Source of the DNA: Mangrovimicrobium sediminis
GTDB taxonomy: Bacteria; Pseudomonadota; Gammaproteobacteria; Pseudomonadales; Halieaceae
DNA length: 64,000 bases
Assembly (NCBI RefSeq): GCF_004745945.1
Contig: NZ_SRLE01000008.1
Coordinates: 186,001-250,000 of the forward strand
Direction: 5' to 3'
The translations under genes and the position numbers were made by a program. Positions 19,790-28,624 of this stretch are shown here, piece by piece. A model generated the notes under the pieces. The model did not search any database and was not told the origin of the DNA. It saw nothing but the letters and a program-made list of their open reading frames with translations. Within the stretch, counting starts at the first letter, position 1, and every line of letters begins with the position of its first letter.

Positions 19790-22011
19790 TGATGCAGCCC
19801 CTGCAATCACCGCTGCACGTGCACGAGCCGCACGCGCGCTCCGCCGAGGGCGCCGGCGCCATCGACATCCTGCGCCTGCTCGGCGCGGTGCGCCGCTACA
19901 AGTGGGGCATTCTCGGTCTGGCCCTGGTCGCCGCGCTCGCCGCAGCGGTGTTCGTCGCCAGCCTCACCCCGAAGTACCGCGCCACGGCGTCCATCGTGCT
20001 GGAGTCCGAGGAGGCCAACGTGGTGGCGGTGGAGGACGTGTACAGCCTGGGCCGTACCGGCTACGAGTACTTCCGCACCCAGTTCGAGATCCTGCGCAGC
20101 CGCCACCTCGCCGAGCGCGTGGTGCGCCGCCTGGAGCTGGACCGCGACGCCGCCATCGCCAGCGCGGCCGAACCTGCGCAGCGCCCCTGGTACAAGCCCG
20201 ACCTCACCGCCCTGTGGCCGGACTGGAAAAAAACGCCGCCGATCCAGCTGTCGGAACAGGAACAGAGCGAGGCGACGGTGCGCGCGGTGGCCAATACGCT
20301 GTCCCGTTCGCTGGACGTGGAACCGGTGGAATTCAGCCAGCTGGCCTACATCAGCTTCGAATCCGAGAACCCGCGGCGCGCGGCACAGGTCGCCAACGCG
20401 GTGGCCGAGGAATTCATCGCCAGTAATCTCGAGGGGCGTCTCGCGGGCACGCTGCAGGCGACCGAGTGGTTGAGTGAACGCCTGGCCACTTTGGAGTCCA
20501 ACCTGCGCGACTCGGAACAGGCGCTGCAGGATTTTCGCGACAGCCAGGGCCTGGTCAGCGTCGACGGTGTCACCGGCCTCGGCGGCGATGAGTTGCGCTC
20601 ACTGACCACGCGCCTGGACGACGCGCGCCGCGCGCGCATCGAGGCAGAGAACCTGCTGGAGGAGGTGCGCGGGCTGTCCGGCGCGTCGCCCGAGGAACTG
20701 ATGACCATCCCCGCCGTGCTGCGCCACGAACTGATCGGCTCGCTCAAGGAGCAGCAGTCCGCGGCGGAGCGCCGGGTGGCGGAACTGGCCAAGCGCTACG
20801 GCCCCCGGCACCCGAAGATGATCGCCGCGCAGACCGAGCTGGAATCTGCCAACCGCGAACTGGCGGGCGAGGTGAGCAAGGTGGTCTCCGGCATCGGCCG
20901 CGAATACGAGGTGGCACTGCGCAACGAGCACGAATTGCAGGCGTCCTGGAATGCGCGCAAGTCCGAGATCCAGAATTTCAACCGCAAGGAGTTCCGCCTG
21001 CAGGAACTGCAGCGCGACGTCGATACCAACCGCCAGCTCTACGATATTTTCCTCACCCGCATGAAGAGCGTCAGCGAGACCGGTGGTTTCGAAAAACCCC
21101 ACGCACGCATCGTCGACCGCGCCACGGTGCCGGCGCGGCCGGTGTGGCCCAACCAGCAGCGCATCATCATCGGCGTGTTCATCGCCGCGCTGCTGCTCGG
21201 TGCCGGTATCGCCGTACTGCTGGATATCCTCGACAACACGGTAAAGAGCCACGAGGACGTGGCGCAGAAACTCGGCGCCGTGCTGCTCGGCTCGGTGCCG
21301 CGCATGAAGACCGACAAGCAGGGCCGCTTCGCGCAGTTCTGGGAGGAGACCGCCGGCAACTTCGCCGAGTCCGTGCGCACGGTGCGCACCGGCCTGCTGC
21401 TGAGCGACCTGGACAGCCCGCCCAAGGTGATCCTGGTGACCTCCACGGTGCCCGCGGAGGGCAAGTCGGTGCTCTCCCTGAACCTCGCCTCGGCGTTGGG
21501 GCAGATGGAAAACACCCTGGTCATCGGCGCCGACCTGCGCCGCCCCAGCCTGGCTCGCGAGTGCGGGCTGTCACCTGACCACAAGGGCCTTTCGCATTTT
21601 GTCTCCGGAGTCGCGGAACTCGACGAGTGCATCGAGTACCTGGAGGACCTGCAGGTGCACGTCATGCCCGCCGGCCTGATCCCGCCCAACCCGCTGGAGA
21701 TGATCAGCTCGCGCAAGTTTGTCGCCGCGCTCAAGGTGTTGCGCGAGCGCTTCGACCGCATCGTCATCGATTCCGCGCCGGTGCGCGCGGTGAGCGACGC
21801 GCAGGTGCTGGCCTCCTACGCCGACTACATCGTCTACGTGGTGAAGGCCGATGCCACCTCGGCGACCCAGGCCCGCCGCGGCCTGGCCGACCTCGCCGCC
21901 GCCAGCGACGCGCACGCCGCGGTGGTGCTCAACCAGGTGCGCCAGGGCTCCTCGGACAGCTACTACCACTACAGCGGGTACACGCACTACGGTGAATCCC
22001 CCACCAGCTGA
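19789..22011 (+). CDS. Polysaccharide co-polymerase and tyrosine autokinase (Wzc type)
   Basis: The protein has 740 residues. An N-terminal Wzz domain has one transmembrane helix near residues 40-60 (ILGLALVAALAAAVFVASL), a periplasmic coiled coil (residues 200-420) and a second helix (IIIGVFIAALLLGAGIAVLL). The cytoplasmic BY-kinase domain has Walker A STVPAEGKSVLS and Walker B RIVIDSAPV. The C-terminal Tyr cluster is DSYYHYSGYTHYG. The Walker A' segment reads VIGADLRRPS, whereas the family consensus is DxDxR, so the first Asp is Gly. The phosphatase partner is probably the CpsB-type protein at 33273. It controls chain length and export. Confidence 0.93.
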   Translation: MMQPLQSPLHVHEPHARSAEGAGAIDILRLLGAVRRYKWGILGLALVAALAAAVFVASLTPKYRATASIVLESEEANVVAVEDVYSLGRTGYEYFRTQFEILRSRHLAERVVRRLELDRDAAIASAAEPAQRPWYKPDLTALWPDWKKTPPIQLSEQEQSEATVRAVANTLSRSLDVEPVEFSQLAYISFESENPRRAAQVANAVAEEFIASNLEGRLAGTLQATEWLSERLATLESNLRDSEQALQDFRDSQGLVSVDGVTGLGGDELRSLTTRLDDARRARIEAENLLEEVRGLSGASPEELMTIPAVLRHELIGSLKEQQSAAERRVAELAKRYGPRHPKMIAAQTELESANRELAGEVSKVVSGIGREYEVALRNEHELQASWNARKSEIQNFNRKEFRLQELQRDVDTNRQLYDIFLTRMKSVSETGGFEKPHARIVDRATVPARPVWPNQQRIIIGVFIAALLLGAGIAVLLDILDNTVKSHEDVAQKLGAVLLGSVPRMKTDKQGRFAQFWEETAGNFAESVRTVRTGLLLSDLDSPPKVILVTSTVPAEGKSVLSLNLASALGQMENTLVIGADLRRPSLARECGLSPDHKGLSHFVSGVAELDECIEYLEDLQVHVMPAGLIPPNPLEMISSRKFVAALKVLRERFDRIVIDSAPVRAVSDAQVLASYADYIVYVVKADATSATQARRGLADLAAASDAHAAVVLNQVRQGSSDSYYHYSGYTHYGESPTS

Positions 22012-23362
22012 ACCGCGCTGGCTGCAACGCCTGCCGCCCGTCCTGCGCCGGTTGTGGCCCGCTTCCGACACTGAGCGCCGCGCCAGCTGGACGCTCGCCG
22101 GCAGCTTCCTGATTCGCGTGTCCAACCTCGGCCTGCGCTTCGGCGTGGCAGTGCTGCTGGCGCGCCTGCTCGGGCCGGAGGAATACGGCGGCTACTCCTT
22201 CGCGCTGGCGGTAATCATGGTGCTGGCGATACCGGTGCAGTTGGGCCTGCCGCGGTTGGTGGAGCGCGAGACCGCCCGCGCCCAGGCGCAGGCCAACTGG
22301 GGTTTGATCCGGCTGCTTTGGGGCTGGGCGTTTCGCGTCATCCTCGGCTTCTCCGTGCTGCTCAGCCTCGCCTGCCTGCTGCTCCTGTACCTCGCACCGC
22401 AACTGCTGCCTCCGGGTGCCGCTGCGCTGGTCGCCCCGGGCCTGTTGCTGGTTCCCCTGTTTGCCCTGGGTGCGGTGCGCGCTGCAGCCCTGCGCGGCCT
22501 GCGCCGGGTGATCAGCGGGCAGTTGCCGGACGCCGTCGTGCTGCCGCTGGTATTGCTGGCCGCGCTGCTGGTGCTGACGGCATTTGGCTCGCTCAACGCC
22601 CGCGACGCCATGCTCGCCCACGTCGCCGCGGCGGCGGTGGCATTTGTGCTCGGCGCCCTGTTGCTGCACCGCGCCCGTCCCGGAGAACTGCGTCAGGCGA
22701 CTACCGCGGATACGCGACCCGCGGGGTGGCTGGGCGCAGCCTTTACGCTGGCCCTGGTGGCCGGCCTGCAACTGGTCAACAACCAGGCGGATATCCTCAT
22801 GCTCGGCTACCTGCGCAGCTCCGCTGAGGTGGGCGTCTATCGCGTTGCGGCGTCCGCCGCGGTGCTCACCCTGCTCGGCCTGCAGGTGGTGAACACAGTC
22901 ATCAGCCCGTGGATCACGCGTCTCTACACCCAGGACCGCCGGGCGGAACTGTGCAGCCTGGTGACGCGCGCCTCGCGCATTATTTTTGCCATCTCGCTAC
23001 CGGTGGCGCTGGTGTTCATGGTGTGGGCGGAGCCGTTGCTGGAGTTCTGTTTCGGCGAGCCCTACAGGTCCGGCGCGACGGCCCTGCGCCTGCTGACCCT
23101 GGCGCAGGTGGTGAACTTCCTGGCCGGCCCGGTGGGCAACCTGCTGACCATGAGCGGGCATGAGCGGGTGACGCTCTTGGGCGTCATTGTCGCGACCGTC
23201 GTGAACGTGTTGCTGAATTTGCTGTTCATTCCCCGGTATGGGGTGGAGGGCGCAGCGCTAGCCTCCGCGCTCTCGATTGTGACCTGGAATACATTGCTGT
23301 GGTGGCAAACCCGTAGAGTTCTGGGAATCGATGCGAGTCCCGCAGGTTGGCACACTCGCTAG
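21992..23362 (+). CDS. Wzx-type lipid-linked oligosaccharide flippase
   Basis: This 456-residue polytopic protein of the MOP exporter superfamily has about 12-14 hydrophobic helices. The N-terminal segment RASWTLAGSFLIRVSNLGLRFGVAVLLARLLGPEEYGGYSFA matches the start of RfbX/Wzx proteins in pattern (first part FLIRVSNLGLRF). It flips undecaprenyl-linked repeat units across the inner membrane. The GTG at 21992 lies inside the wzc 3' end (20-nt overlap) and is the first start that keeps the helix set complete. It is convergent with the sulfotransferase gene. Confidence 0.85.
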   Translation: MNPPPAEPRWLQRLPPVLRRLWPASDTERRASWTLAGSFLIRVSNLGLRFGVAVLLARLLGPEEYGGYSFALAVIMVLAIPVQLGLPRLVERETARAQAQANWGLIRLLWGWAFRVILGFSVLLSLACLLLLYLAPQLLPPGAAALVAPGLLLVPLFALGAVRAAALRGLRRVISGQLPDAVVLPLVLLAALLVLTAFGSLNARDAMLAHVAAAAVAFVLGALLLHRARPGELRQATTADTRPAGWLGAAFTLALVAGLQLVNNQADILMLGYLRSSAEVGVYRVAASAAVLTLLGLQVVNTVISPWITRLYTQDRRAELCSLVTRASRIIFAISLPVALVFMVWAEPLLEFCFGEPYRSGATALRLLTLAQVVNFLAGPVGNLLTMSGHERVTLLGVIVATVVNVLLNLLFIPRYGVEGAALASALSIVTWNTLLWWQTRRVLGIDASPAGWHTR

Positions 23363-23409
23363 ATTGTCAGTTCGGCGGAACTTGAAGGTCCAATAGCCGG
23401 CCTATTCCA

Positions 23410-24339
23410 TTAATCGGATCTGGTGGTCGGGGCGGTCTTCAGCCAATGTCGAAGATCCCTGCCAGTGGCAGCTTGCAGCGCATGAATATCGTCGTGGAAA
23501 AATTGGAGCAGGTCGTCCCGAAGTTCGGTGTCGATTTGATTTCGCATCTGCGGCTTTCTGTTTAGTCTGTGCAACCAGCCGGTCAGGCTCAGGTGCCGAA
23601 GACCTACAGCGAGCTTAAACTTTATCCACGCCCTTATGAGGGGGCCTTGCTGACGCTTTCTCCATTTGCCAAGCCAGACGATCCTGTTCACCTTGTTTGA
23701 ATGGATGACATCGAAATTTTCGCGGCCATCGTTCTCCAGGCCGAGAAAATCGAGCACGCGACGATACTCACCCGCGGTATCCGCACTGAAATCCTCGAAG
23801 AAAATGAAATGAACACGCTCCCTGTCGACCTGCCCCAGCAGGCGCTGCACCTGCTCGCCGAGGCGGCCCACTGCGGGATAGTCGAGCAGTTTGGGAATGC
23901 GGCAGTTTGTGCGCACCTGTTCGGCATCGCGAGTCCCGTCCCGGCTCGCGCGCCAGGCGCTGTCGAAGTCCTCGATCCACTCGTCGGCATTGAGCAGCAA
24001 CTGGCTGTGGAAGGCGTGCAGGTAGTCGACGGGGTGGCGCAGCATGACGATAAAACGCGCCGCGGGGCAGGCGGCGAGAATGTTGGGGACGGCGTCGTCG
24101 GAATACAGGTAGAGCACCGAGGCTTCCATGACCACCTCGTGCTGCGCATCCGCGGCATCGAACAGGGCACCATATGCGCCGGCATCCGCGCAGCAACCGT
24201 AGGCACGCATGTCGGTGCCGAAGAAGTGCGGCTCCTTGGGCTGGCACATGAACACCCTGGGGTGGGTGCCGAGGTATTCGCTGAGCGCGGTGGTCCCGCA
24301 CTTGGGTGCGCCGATGAGAAACGTGTTGGGCGCTTTCAT
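23410..24339 (-). CDS. Sulfotransferase (PAPS-dependent)
   Basis: The protein has 309 residues. The 5'-phosphosulfate-binding loop is IGAPKCGTTALSEYL near the N-terminus, and the 3'-phosphate-binding motif is RFIVMLRHPVDYLHAFHSQ. Both are classic for PAPS-dependent sulfotransferases. The likely substrate is a sugar hydroxyl or amine of the polysaccharide made by this locus. The ATG at 24339 overlaps the stop of the deacetylase gene (ATGA). The coding end (about 23410-23720) is visibly more A/T rich than its neighbours, which may indicate transfer. It is the last gene of a seven-gene minus-strand cassette. Confidence 0.85.
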   Translation of the reverse strand: MKAPNTFLIGAPKCGTTALSEYLGTHPRVFMCQPKEPHFFGTDMRAYGCCADAGAYGALFDAADAQHEVVMEASVLYLYSDDAVPNILAACPAARFIVMLRHPVDYLHAFHSQLLLNADEWIEDFDSAWRASRDGTRDAEQVRTNCRIPKLLDYPAVGRLGEQVQRLLGQVDRERVHFIFFEDFSADTAGEYRRVLDFLGLENDGRENFDVIHSNKVNRIVWLGKWRKRQQGPLIRAWIKFKLAVGLRHLSLTGWLHRLNRKPQMRNQIDTELRDDLLQFFHDDIHALQAATGRDLRHWLKTAPTTRSD

Positions 24340-25202
24340 CCTGCCCCCGCTGCTGCGCGCAGCTGGATATGTGCGTAGTTGCCCAGGGTGTAGCCGTGTG
24401 TTGCTGCCAGTGCAGGCAGGTTTGCGTTGCGCAGGTAACGCCATTCCGCCTCGCTCACCGCGCCGATACGCGTTGCACCCTGCATTGCCTGCTCCGAGCG
24501 CGCGGGATGCACCATGAGTTCCAGGACGCCGTCCGGGCGGTCCGCCAGCAGGCGGGCGTAGTCGGTGTCGGACAATGCCGGCGGCAACTCGCTGAGGTCG
24601 AACACGCTGGCCAGCGCGGTATTGCAGCGCAGGCGATCCGCCCAGGGGCGCACCGCGCTATCCAGCAACAGGCGCAGCGCCGTGCGTCGCAGGCGCCGCG
24701 CCAGGCTGCGCTCGCCGCTCCTGGCATCCGCCCACGGTACCCGCATCGGCAGGTCCAGCTCCAGGCATAGCTCGGCCATGGCAGCGAAGATCGGCGGCGC
24801 GCCGTGTACGTGCTGGTGCGAGTCGATGTGCGTGGGTTCCAGCCCGAGGTCCAGCATGCGCTGGTACTGGGCGCGCAGTTCCTCGCGGATGGCCGCGCGT
24901 GCGGCGGGCTTGGCCAGTGCGCCGAGAATCACCCTGCGCCGGTCGTGGCTCCCCCGTCTGGCATCGGCGAGACCGCAGTGCGCCAGGCCAGCGGTGAGCG
25001 GCATGCCCTGGGTCAGGTTGAAGTGCAGCCCCACGCCGAGTTCCGGCATCGCCCTGGCCATGTCCACCGCCTCCGCGGTGGCCGGGGCGTTGACCATCAG
25101 GGTGGTACTGGTCAGGTTGCCGGCGCGATGGCACTCGGCGATGGCCTCGTTCACGGAAGTATTGAGACCAAAGTCGTCCGCGTTGACGATCAACAGCTTC
25201 AT
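24336..25202 (-). CDS. ChbG/HpnK (YdjC) family carbohydrate deacetylase
   Basis: A 288-residue protein with the metal-site motifs of YdjC-like deacetylases: LIVNADDFGLN at the N-terminus, LHFNLTQG, THIDSHQHVHG and LELMVHPA. Members remove N-acetyl groups from small amino sugars. In this locus the substrate may be an N-acetylated sugar of the repeat unit. Both ends overlap its neighbours by 4 nt (ATGA), which indicates translational coupling with the ATP-grasp and sulfotransferase genes. Confidence 0.88.
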   Translation of the reverse strand: MKLLIVNADDFGLNTSVNEAIAECHRAGNLTSTTLMVNAPATAEAVDMARAMPELGVGLHFNLTQGMPLTAGLAHCGLADARRGSHDRRRVILGALAKPAARAAIREELRAQYQRMLDLGLEPTHIDSHQHVHGAPPIFAAMAELCLELDLPMRVPWADARSGERSLARRLRRTALRLLLDSAVRPWADRLRCNTALASVFDLSELPPALSDTDYARLLADRPDGVLELMVHPARSEQAMQGATRIGAVSEAEWRYLRNANLPALAATHGYTLGNYAHIQLRAAAGAG

Positions 25203-26398
25203 CGCAACAGGCGCCCCAGCGCCTTGCGCAGGTAGATGGTCCATTCCAGCAGGGCGGGCGCCGGGTCGTCGCGCTGGTAGACCGCCCAGCAGCGCGCCCA
25301 GGGCTGGCGCGCCGCACTCAGGTCCGGGGCGGGGAACACGCCGCGATCGCCGCGCCAGCGGTAATAGCCGGCGGAGAACGTATCCTTCAGCCAGTAACGC
25401 CATACGACGTCATCCATTTGCCGGTTGTACGCGGGTTCACCGCCCTGGGTGTCCTGCGCCAAGGCGTGGCTGGCGAGGTACACGCCGGCACTGTTGCTGA
25501 GCTGGAACCACAATGTCGGGCGCGGGTTGATCTCGATAAGCTTGTACTGACCGTCGCGCGGGTCGAGTTTGTATTCAGCGCCATACATGCCCCTGTAGCC
25601 AGTGGCTTGCACGAACTCGCGCGTGAGCTGTGCCAGCTCCGGCAGCGGTGCGCTGATCGCCGTGGCGGCGGAGCCGAAACCCGGCGGGTACTGGCGCAGT
25701 TTGCGGGCGGTGAATTCCAGCGGTTCGTTGCCTGCGTAGCCCGCCACCAGTGCAATTTCAGATTCCGCACCCGGCACGATCTCCTGCAGCAGCCAGCCGC
25801 CGCAGTCCTCGGGCAGTTGCCGCGCCAGTGCGGCCAGCGCCTGCGCGCTCTCCAGCACGATCACCTTGCGCCCGCGCATCGCCGATTTCGCGCGGTGAAT
25901 AAGCGTCGGCTTGAGGATGCAGGGGTAGGTCGGCGTGTTCGCCAGGTCCAGTAAATTGTTGCGATCCGCCGCCGACCAGGTGCCCGGCGTGGGCATGCCG
26001 GCGTCGCGGCACAGTGTGCTGAACTGCTGTTTGTCCAGAAAGCGGCGCGCGGCGCCGGCATAGCCGGCCGAGAGGTCGCAGTGCTCGGCGAGTGCCGGGT
26101 AGTGGTCGAGCAGGAACTCGATGTAGTGATCGTTGCTGGGCAGCAGGTACGGCCTGGTATCCGACTCCACGGCCAGCGCCTGCAGCCGGCGGGCCAGGTC
26201 TGCGTCGCCCGCTGCCCGCCAGACACCGCCGCCCAGGGCGCGGGAGTACTGCCCGCACTGCACTTCGCGATCCACGCCGAGAACCTGCGCGCCCGCCGCC
26301 GCCAGCTCCCGCGCCGCGTACAGGCCGGTCGGGGAGAGCCCGAGCACCACCGCCAGCGGCGCGCGCTCAGTGGAAGAGAAAGCTCTGGTAGGGGACAT
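25199..26398 (-). CDS. ATP-grasp ligase-like protein
   Basis: The protein has 399 residues. The N-terminal part has a Rossmann-like segment (VVLGLSPTGLYAARELAAAGAQVLGVDRE). The ATP-grasp fold follows, with PCILKPTLIHRAK and later MYGAEYKLDPRDGQYKLIEINPRP, which provides the metal ligands. ATP-grasp enzymes form amide or ester bonds through acyl phosphates. A role in adding an amino acid or similar group to the polymer is possible given the next gene is a deacetylase that could free an amine. The start at 26398 overlaps the EpsG-type gene by 32 nt. Confidence 0.8.
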   Translation of the reverse strand: MSPTRAFSSTERAPLAVVLGLSPTGLYAARELAAAGAQVLGVDREVQCGQYSRALGGGVWRAAGDADLARRLQALAVESDTRPYLLPSNDHYIEFLLDHYPALAEHCDLSAGYAGAARRFLDKQQFSTLCRDAGMPTPGTWSAADRNNLLDLANTPTYPCILKPTLIHRAKSAMRGRKVIVLESAQALAALARQLPEDCGGWLLQEIVPGAESEIALVAGYAGNEPLEFTARKLRQYPPGFGSAATAISAPLPELAQLTREFVQATGYRGMYGAEYKLDPRDGQYKLIEINPRPTLWFQLSNSAGVYLASHALAQDTQGGEPAYNRQMDDVVWRYWLKDTFSAGYYRWRGDRGVFPAPDLSAARQPWARCWAVYQRDDPAPALLEWTIYLRKALGRLLR

Positions 26399-27419
26399 AG
26401 CAGCTCTGTGCGTGCCGGGAAAAGCCAAACCATACAAGCATATAGGCGAGGTAAACACCGGTGATGGCAAAAAACAGCAGGCGGCTGTCGCGGCCGTTCA
26501 GCGGCCCCGCAAGGCCGGGCAGCGCGGCGAGCACGAACGCCTGTGCCGGAATCAGGTAGTAGGCGAGCCGGTGCGCCATGACCGTGTTGACGAGATACGC
26601 CGGTACCAGGAAGAAGGACGCCAGTGAGAACACGTGCAGCAGGGTGAATTGCGCCGGAAACGCCTGCGCGAAACGCCGCCGGTACAACTCGAACACCGCG
26701 GCGCTGCCAACGATCAACGCGACCCGGTAGATGGCGCCGCTGGAATACATGTCGTCACCGGCCATGATGTAGCGCTGGTGGTAGATCTGCAGGCGTTCCT
26801 GCATCAGGACGTAGGCCACTGGCGTGAGCAGTAGCAACGCACCCAGCACGCGGCCGGTGGAGTAGTCCCGGCCGACCATCAGGGCCAGCGGCAGGAACAC
26901 CAGTGCCGAGCTGTGAAAGCTGCCGGCGGCGAGTATGCACAGCACTACCACGCTGCGCTGGTTGCGGGTAAACGCCGTGAGCGCCGCGGTGAGAAACGCC
27001 ACCGCCACGGCCTGGCGTACGCCGGACATGGCCAGCTGGATGACCAGCACCGGGAACATCAGCGCCAGCATCAGCAGGGCGTTGGGGTGGCGGCGGACGA
27101 AGTGCCACAGCAGGCCGAAGAACACTGCCGCAGCGGCGACGTTCACCCACAGGTAACTCAGGCCGGCGACCTTGATCAGCCAGGTCAGCAGGTAGTAGCC
27201 CGGTTCTGGCCGGTCCAGCAACGACTGGCTGGTGTCCAGGAACATGTAGCGGAAACGGTAGAGGTAGCCGTCGAAGTCGCAGCCGGTGTCGAAGCGTGTG
27301 CCGACGAACACGGCGAGGCCGATAACGCAAAGCGCCAGGACCCACTGCTGACCGCGGGCGCTGGTGACGGCGCCGGCGAGAAACACCAGCGCGAGGTAGA
27401 TGCCCAGGTAGACGATCAT
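26367..27419 (-). CDS. EpsG-family polysaccharide polymerase
   Basis: A 350-residue polytopic protein with about 10 hydrophobic helices. The pattern FDTGCDFDGYLYRFRY, PEPGYYLLTWLIKVAG, MSGVRQAVAVAFLTAAL and FHSSALVFLPLAL matches EpsG-type Wzy proteins (conserved R-Q-x-x-A and the F-H-x-S/T-A segment). It would polymerise flipped repeat units at the periplasmic face. The ATG overlaps the stop of the upstream glycosyltransferase by 4 nt. Confidence 0.85.
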   Translation of the reverse strand: MIVYLGIYLALVFLAGAVTSARGQQWVLALCVIGLAVFVGTRFDTGCDFDGYLYRFRYMFLDTSQSLLDRPEPGYYLLTWLIKVAGLSYLWVNVAAAAVFFGLLWHFVRRHPNALLMLALMFPVLVIQLAMSGVRQAVAVAFLTAALTAFTRNQRSVVVLCILAAGSFHSSALVFLPLALMVGRDYSTGRVLGALLLLTPVAYVLMQERLQIYHQRYIMAGDDMYSSGAIYRVALIVGSAAVFELYRRRFAQAFPAQFTLLHVFSLASFFLVPAYLVNTVMAHRLAYYLIPAQAFVLAALPGLAGPLNGRDSRLLFFAITGVYLAYMLVWFGFSRHAQSCYVPYQSFLFH

Positions 27420-28624
27420 CGGGGCGGCTCCGTCCCCAGGAGTTGGTGATAGATACCCGCGTAGCGGGTCGCGCCGTCGGCAAGGGCAAACAGGCCGACC
27501 GCTGTCTGCCGGCAATCGCGCCTGGTCTGCTCCGAGCGAACCAGGGTCTCCATCGCGGTGATGGCACGGACCATGGCGCCTTCGGAGAAATCATCCAGCA
27601 GGCAGCCGGTGCATCCATCTGCCAGCCAGGTCTCGATGTCGCCTATACCGCGATTGGCCACCACCGGGACGCCGCAGGCGAGATACTCGCCCAGTTTGGT
27701 GGGGCAGCTTGCCTTCATCGCCCGCCCGGGTCGGACGAAGGATATTCCCAGGTCGAATCTGCAGACCTCCTTCGCAACCTGTTCGAACGGCAGCGCCTGC
27801 AGCGTGTACTGCGAGTCCGGAACATTTTCCGCCTGCGCGATACGGGCGACATCGGCTGGATTGGCCCGGCTCAGGATATGCAGCCGTGCATCGTGAAAGT
27901 GGTCTCTGAGAAGAGAGAAAAAGCGAAAAATCTGGTGCGGCAGATAGGTGTCCCCGAACGAACCGAGGTAGCCGACCGTGAGCGGGGCGTGCGAGTCAGG
28001 CATGGCGCGCGACGGTGAGAAATGCGCCAGGTCCACGCAGGTCGGGATGGTGGTCATGGGTGGGGGAGCATCGTTGGCAAACATTGGTAGCGCCGTAATT
28101 TCGCGGCGCGCGGCTTCACTCAGGCAGACGATATGGTCGCTGCCGCGGTAGGCCCATCCCTCAAGGGCATTGCCCAGCCGATGGGCAGGTCCGTCTTCGC
28201 GAAGGGTCCTTTTGTAGGCCTTTTCATCGATCCAGAATCCGCGGATATCGAACAACAGGCGTAGCGGCCGGCGCGCCTTGAGCAGCCTCGCGGCGAGGGC
28301 CGGCACGAAACTGCGTGCGTGCACGATCTGTGCACCGTCGTCCAGCGCGCGGCGGATGCCCGTGATGCACTGCACGAACAGCGACAGGTCGCGCAGGGCG
28401 CGCGGGCGCAGGCCGCTGGTCAGCGGTGTCCATTCAATGTTCTCGGGCAACTGCGCCCGACGTTCGGCGACCTGCCCCGGCGTCCAGGCGCGGCGCTCGA
28501 AGGTGAGCAGCCTGAAGCGGTACCCCTGGTTGCCCAGCTCGCGAAGGTAGGCCAGCACCTGCGAGGCCACCAGCGGCTCGTCGATGCCGTTGTAGCTGAC
28601 GTAGACGATACACGTGGCGCTCAC
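27416..28624 (-). CDS. Glycosyltransferase, GT4-like
   Basis: The protein has 402 residues and a GT-B layout. The N-terminal domain contains IVHARSFVPALAARLLK and LLFDIRGFWIDEKAYKR. The C-terminal nucleotide-sugar domain contains TVGYLGSFGDTYLP and the segment MKASCPTKLGEYLACGVPVVANRGIGDIE in which the donor-binding acidic residue (LGEYLA) and following turn are recognisable. It starts with GTG overlapping the upstream stop (GTGA). Donor and acceptor are unknown. Base composition seems lower in G+C than the neighbours. Confidence 0.85.
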   Translation of the reverse strand: MSATCIVYVSYNGIDEPLVASQVLAYLRELGNQGYRFRLLTFERRAWTPGQVAERRAQLPENIEWTPLTSGLRPRALRDLSLFVQCITGIRRALDDGAQIVHARSFVPALAARLLKARRPLRLLFDIRGFWIDEKAYKRTLREDGPAHRLGNALEGWAYRGSDHIVCLSEAARREITALPMFANDAPPPMTTIPTCVDLAHFSPSRAMPDSHAPLTVGYLGSFGDTYLPHQIFRFFSLLRDHFHDARLHILSRANPADVARIAQAENVPDSQYTLQALPFEQVAKEVCRFDLGISFVRPGRAMKASCPTKLGEYLACGVPVVANRGIGDIETWLADGCTGCLLDDFSEGAMVRAITAMETLVRSEQTRRDCRQTAVGLFALADGATRYAGIYHQLLGTEPPR

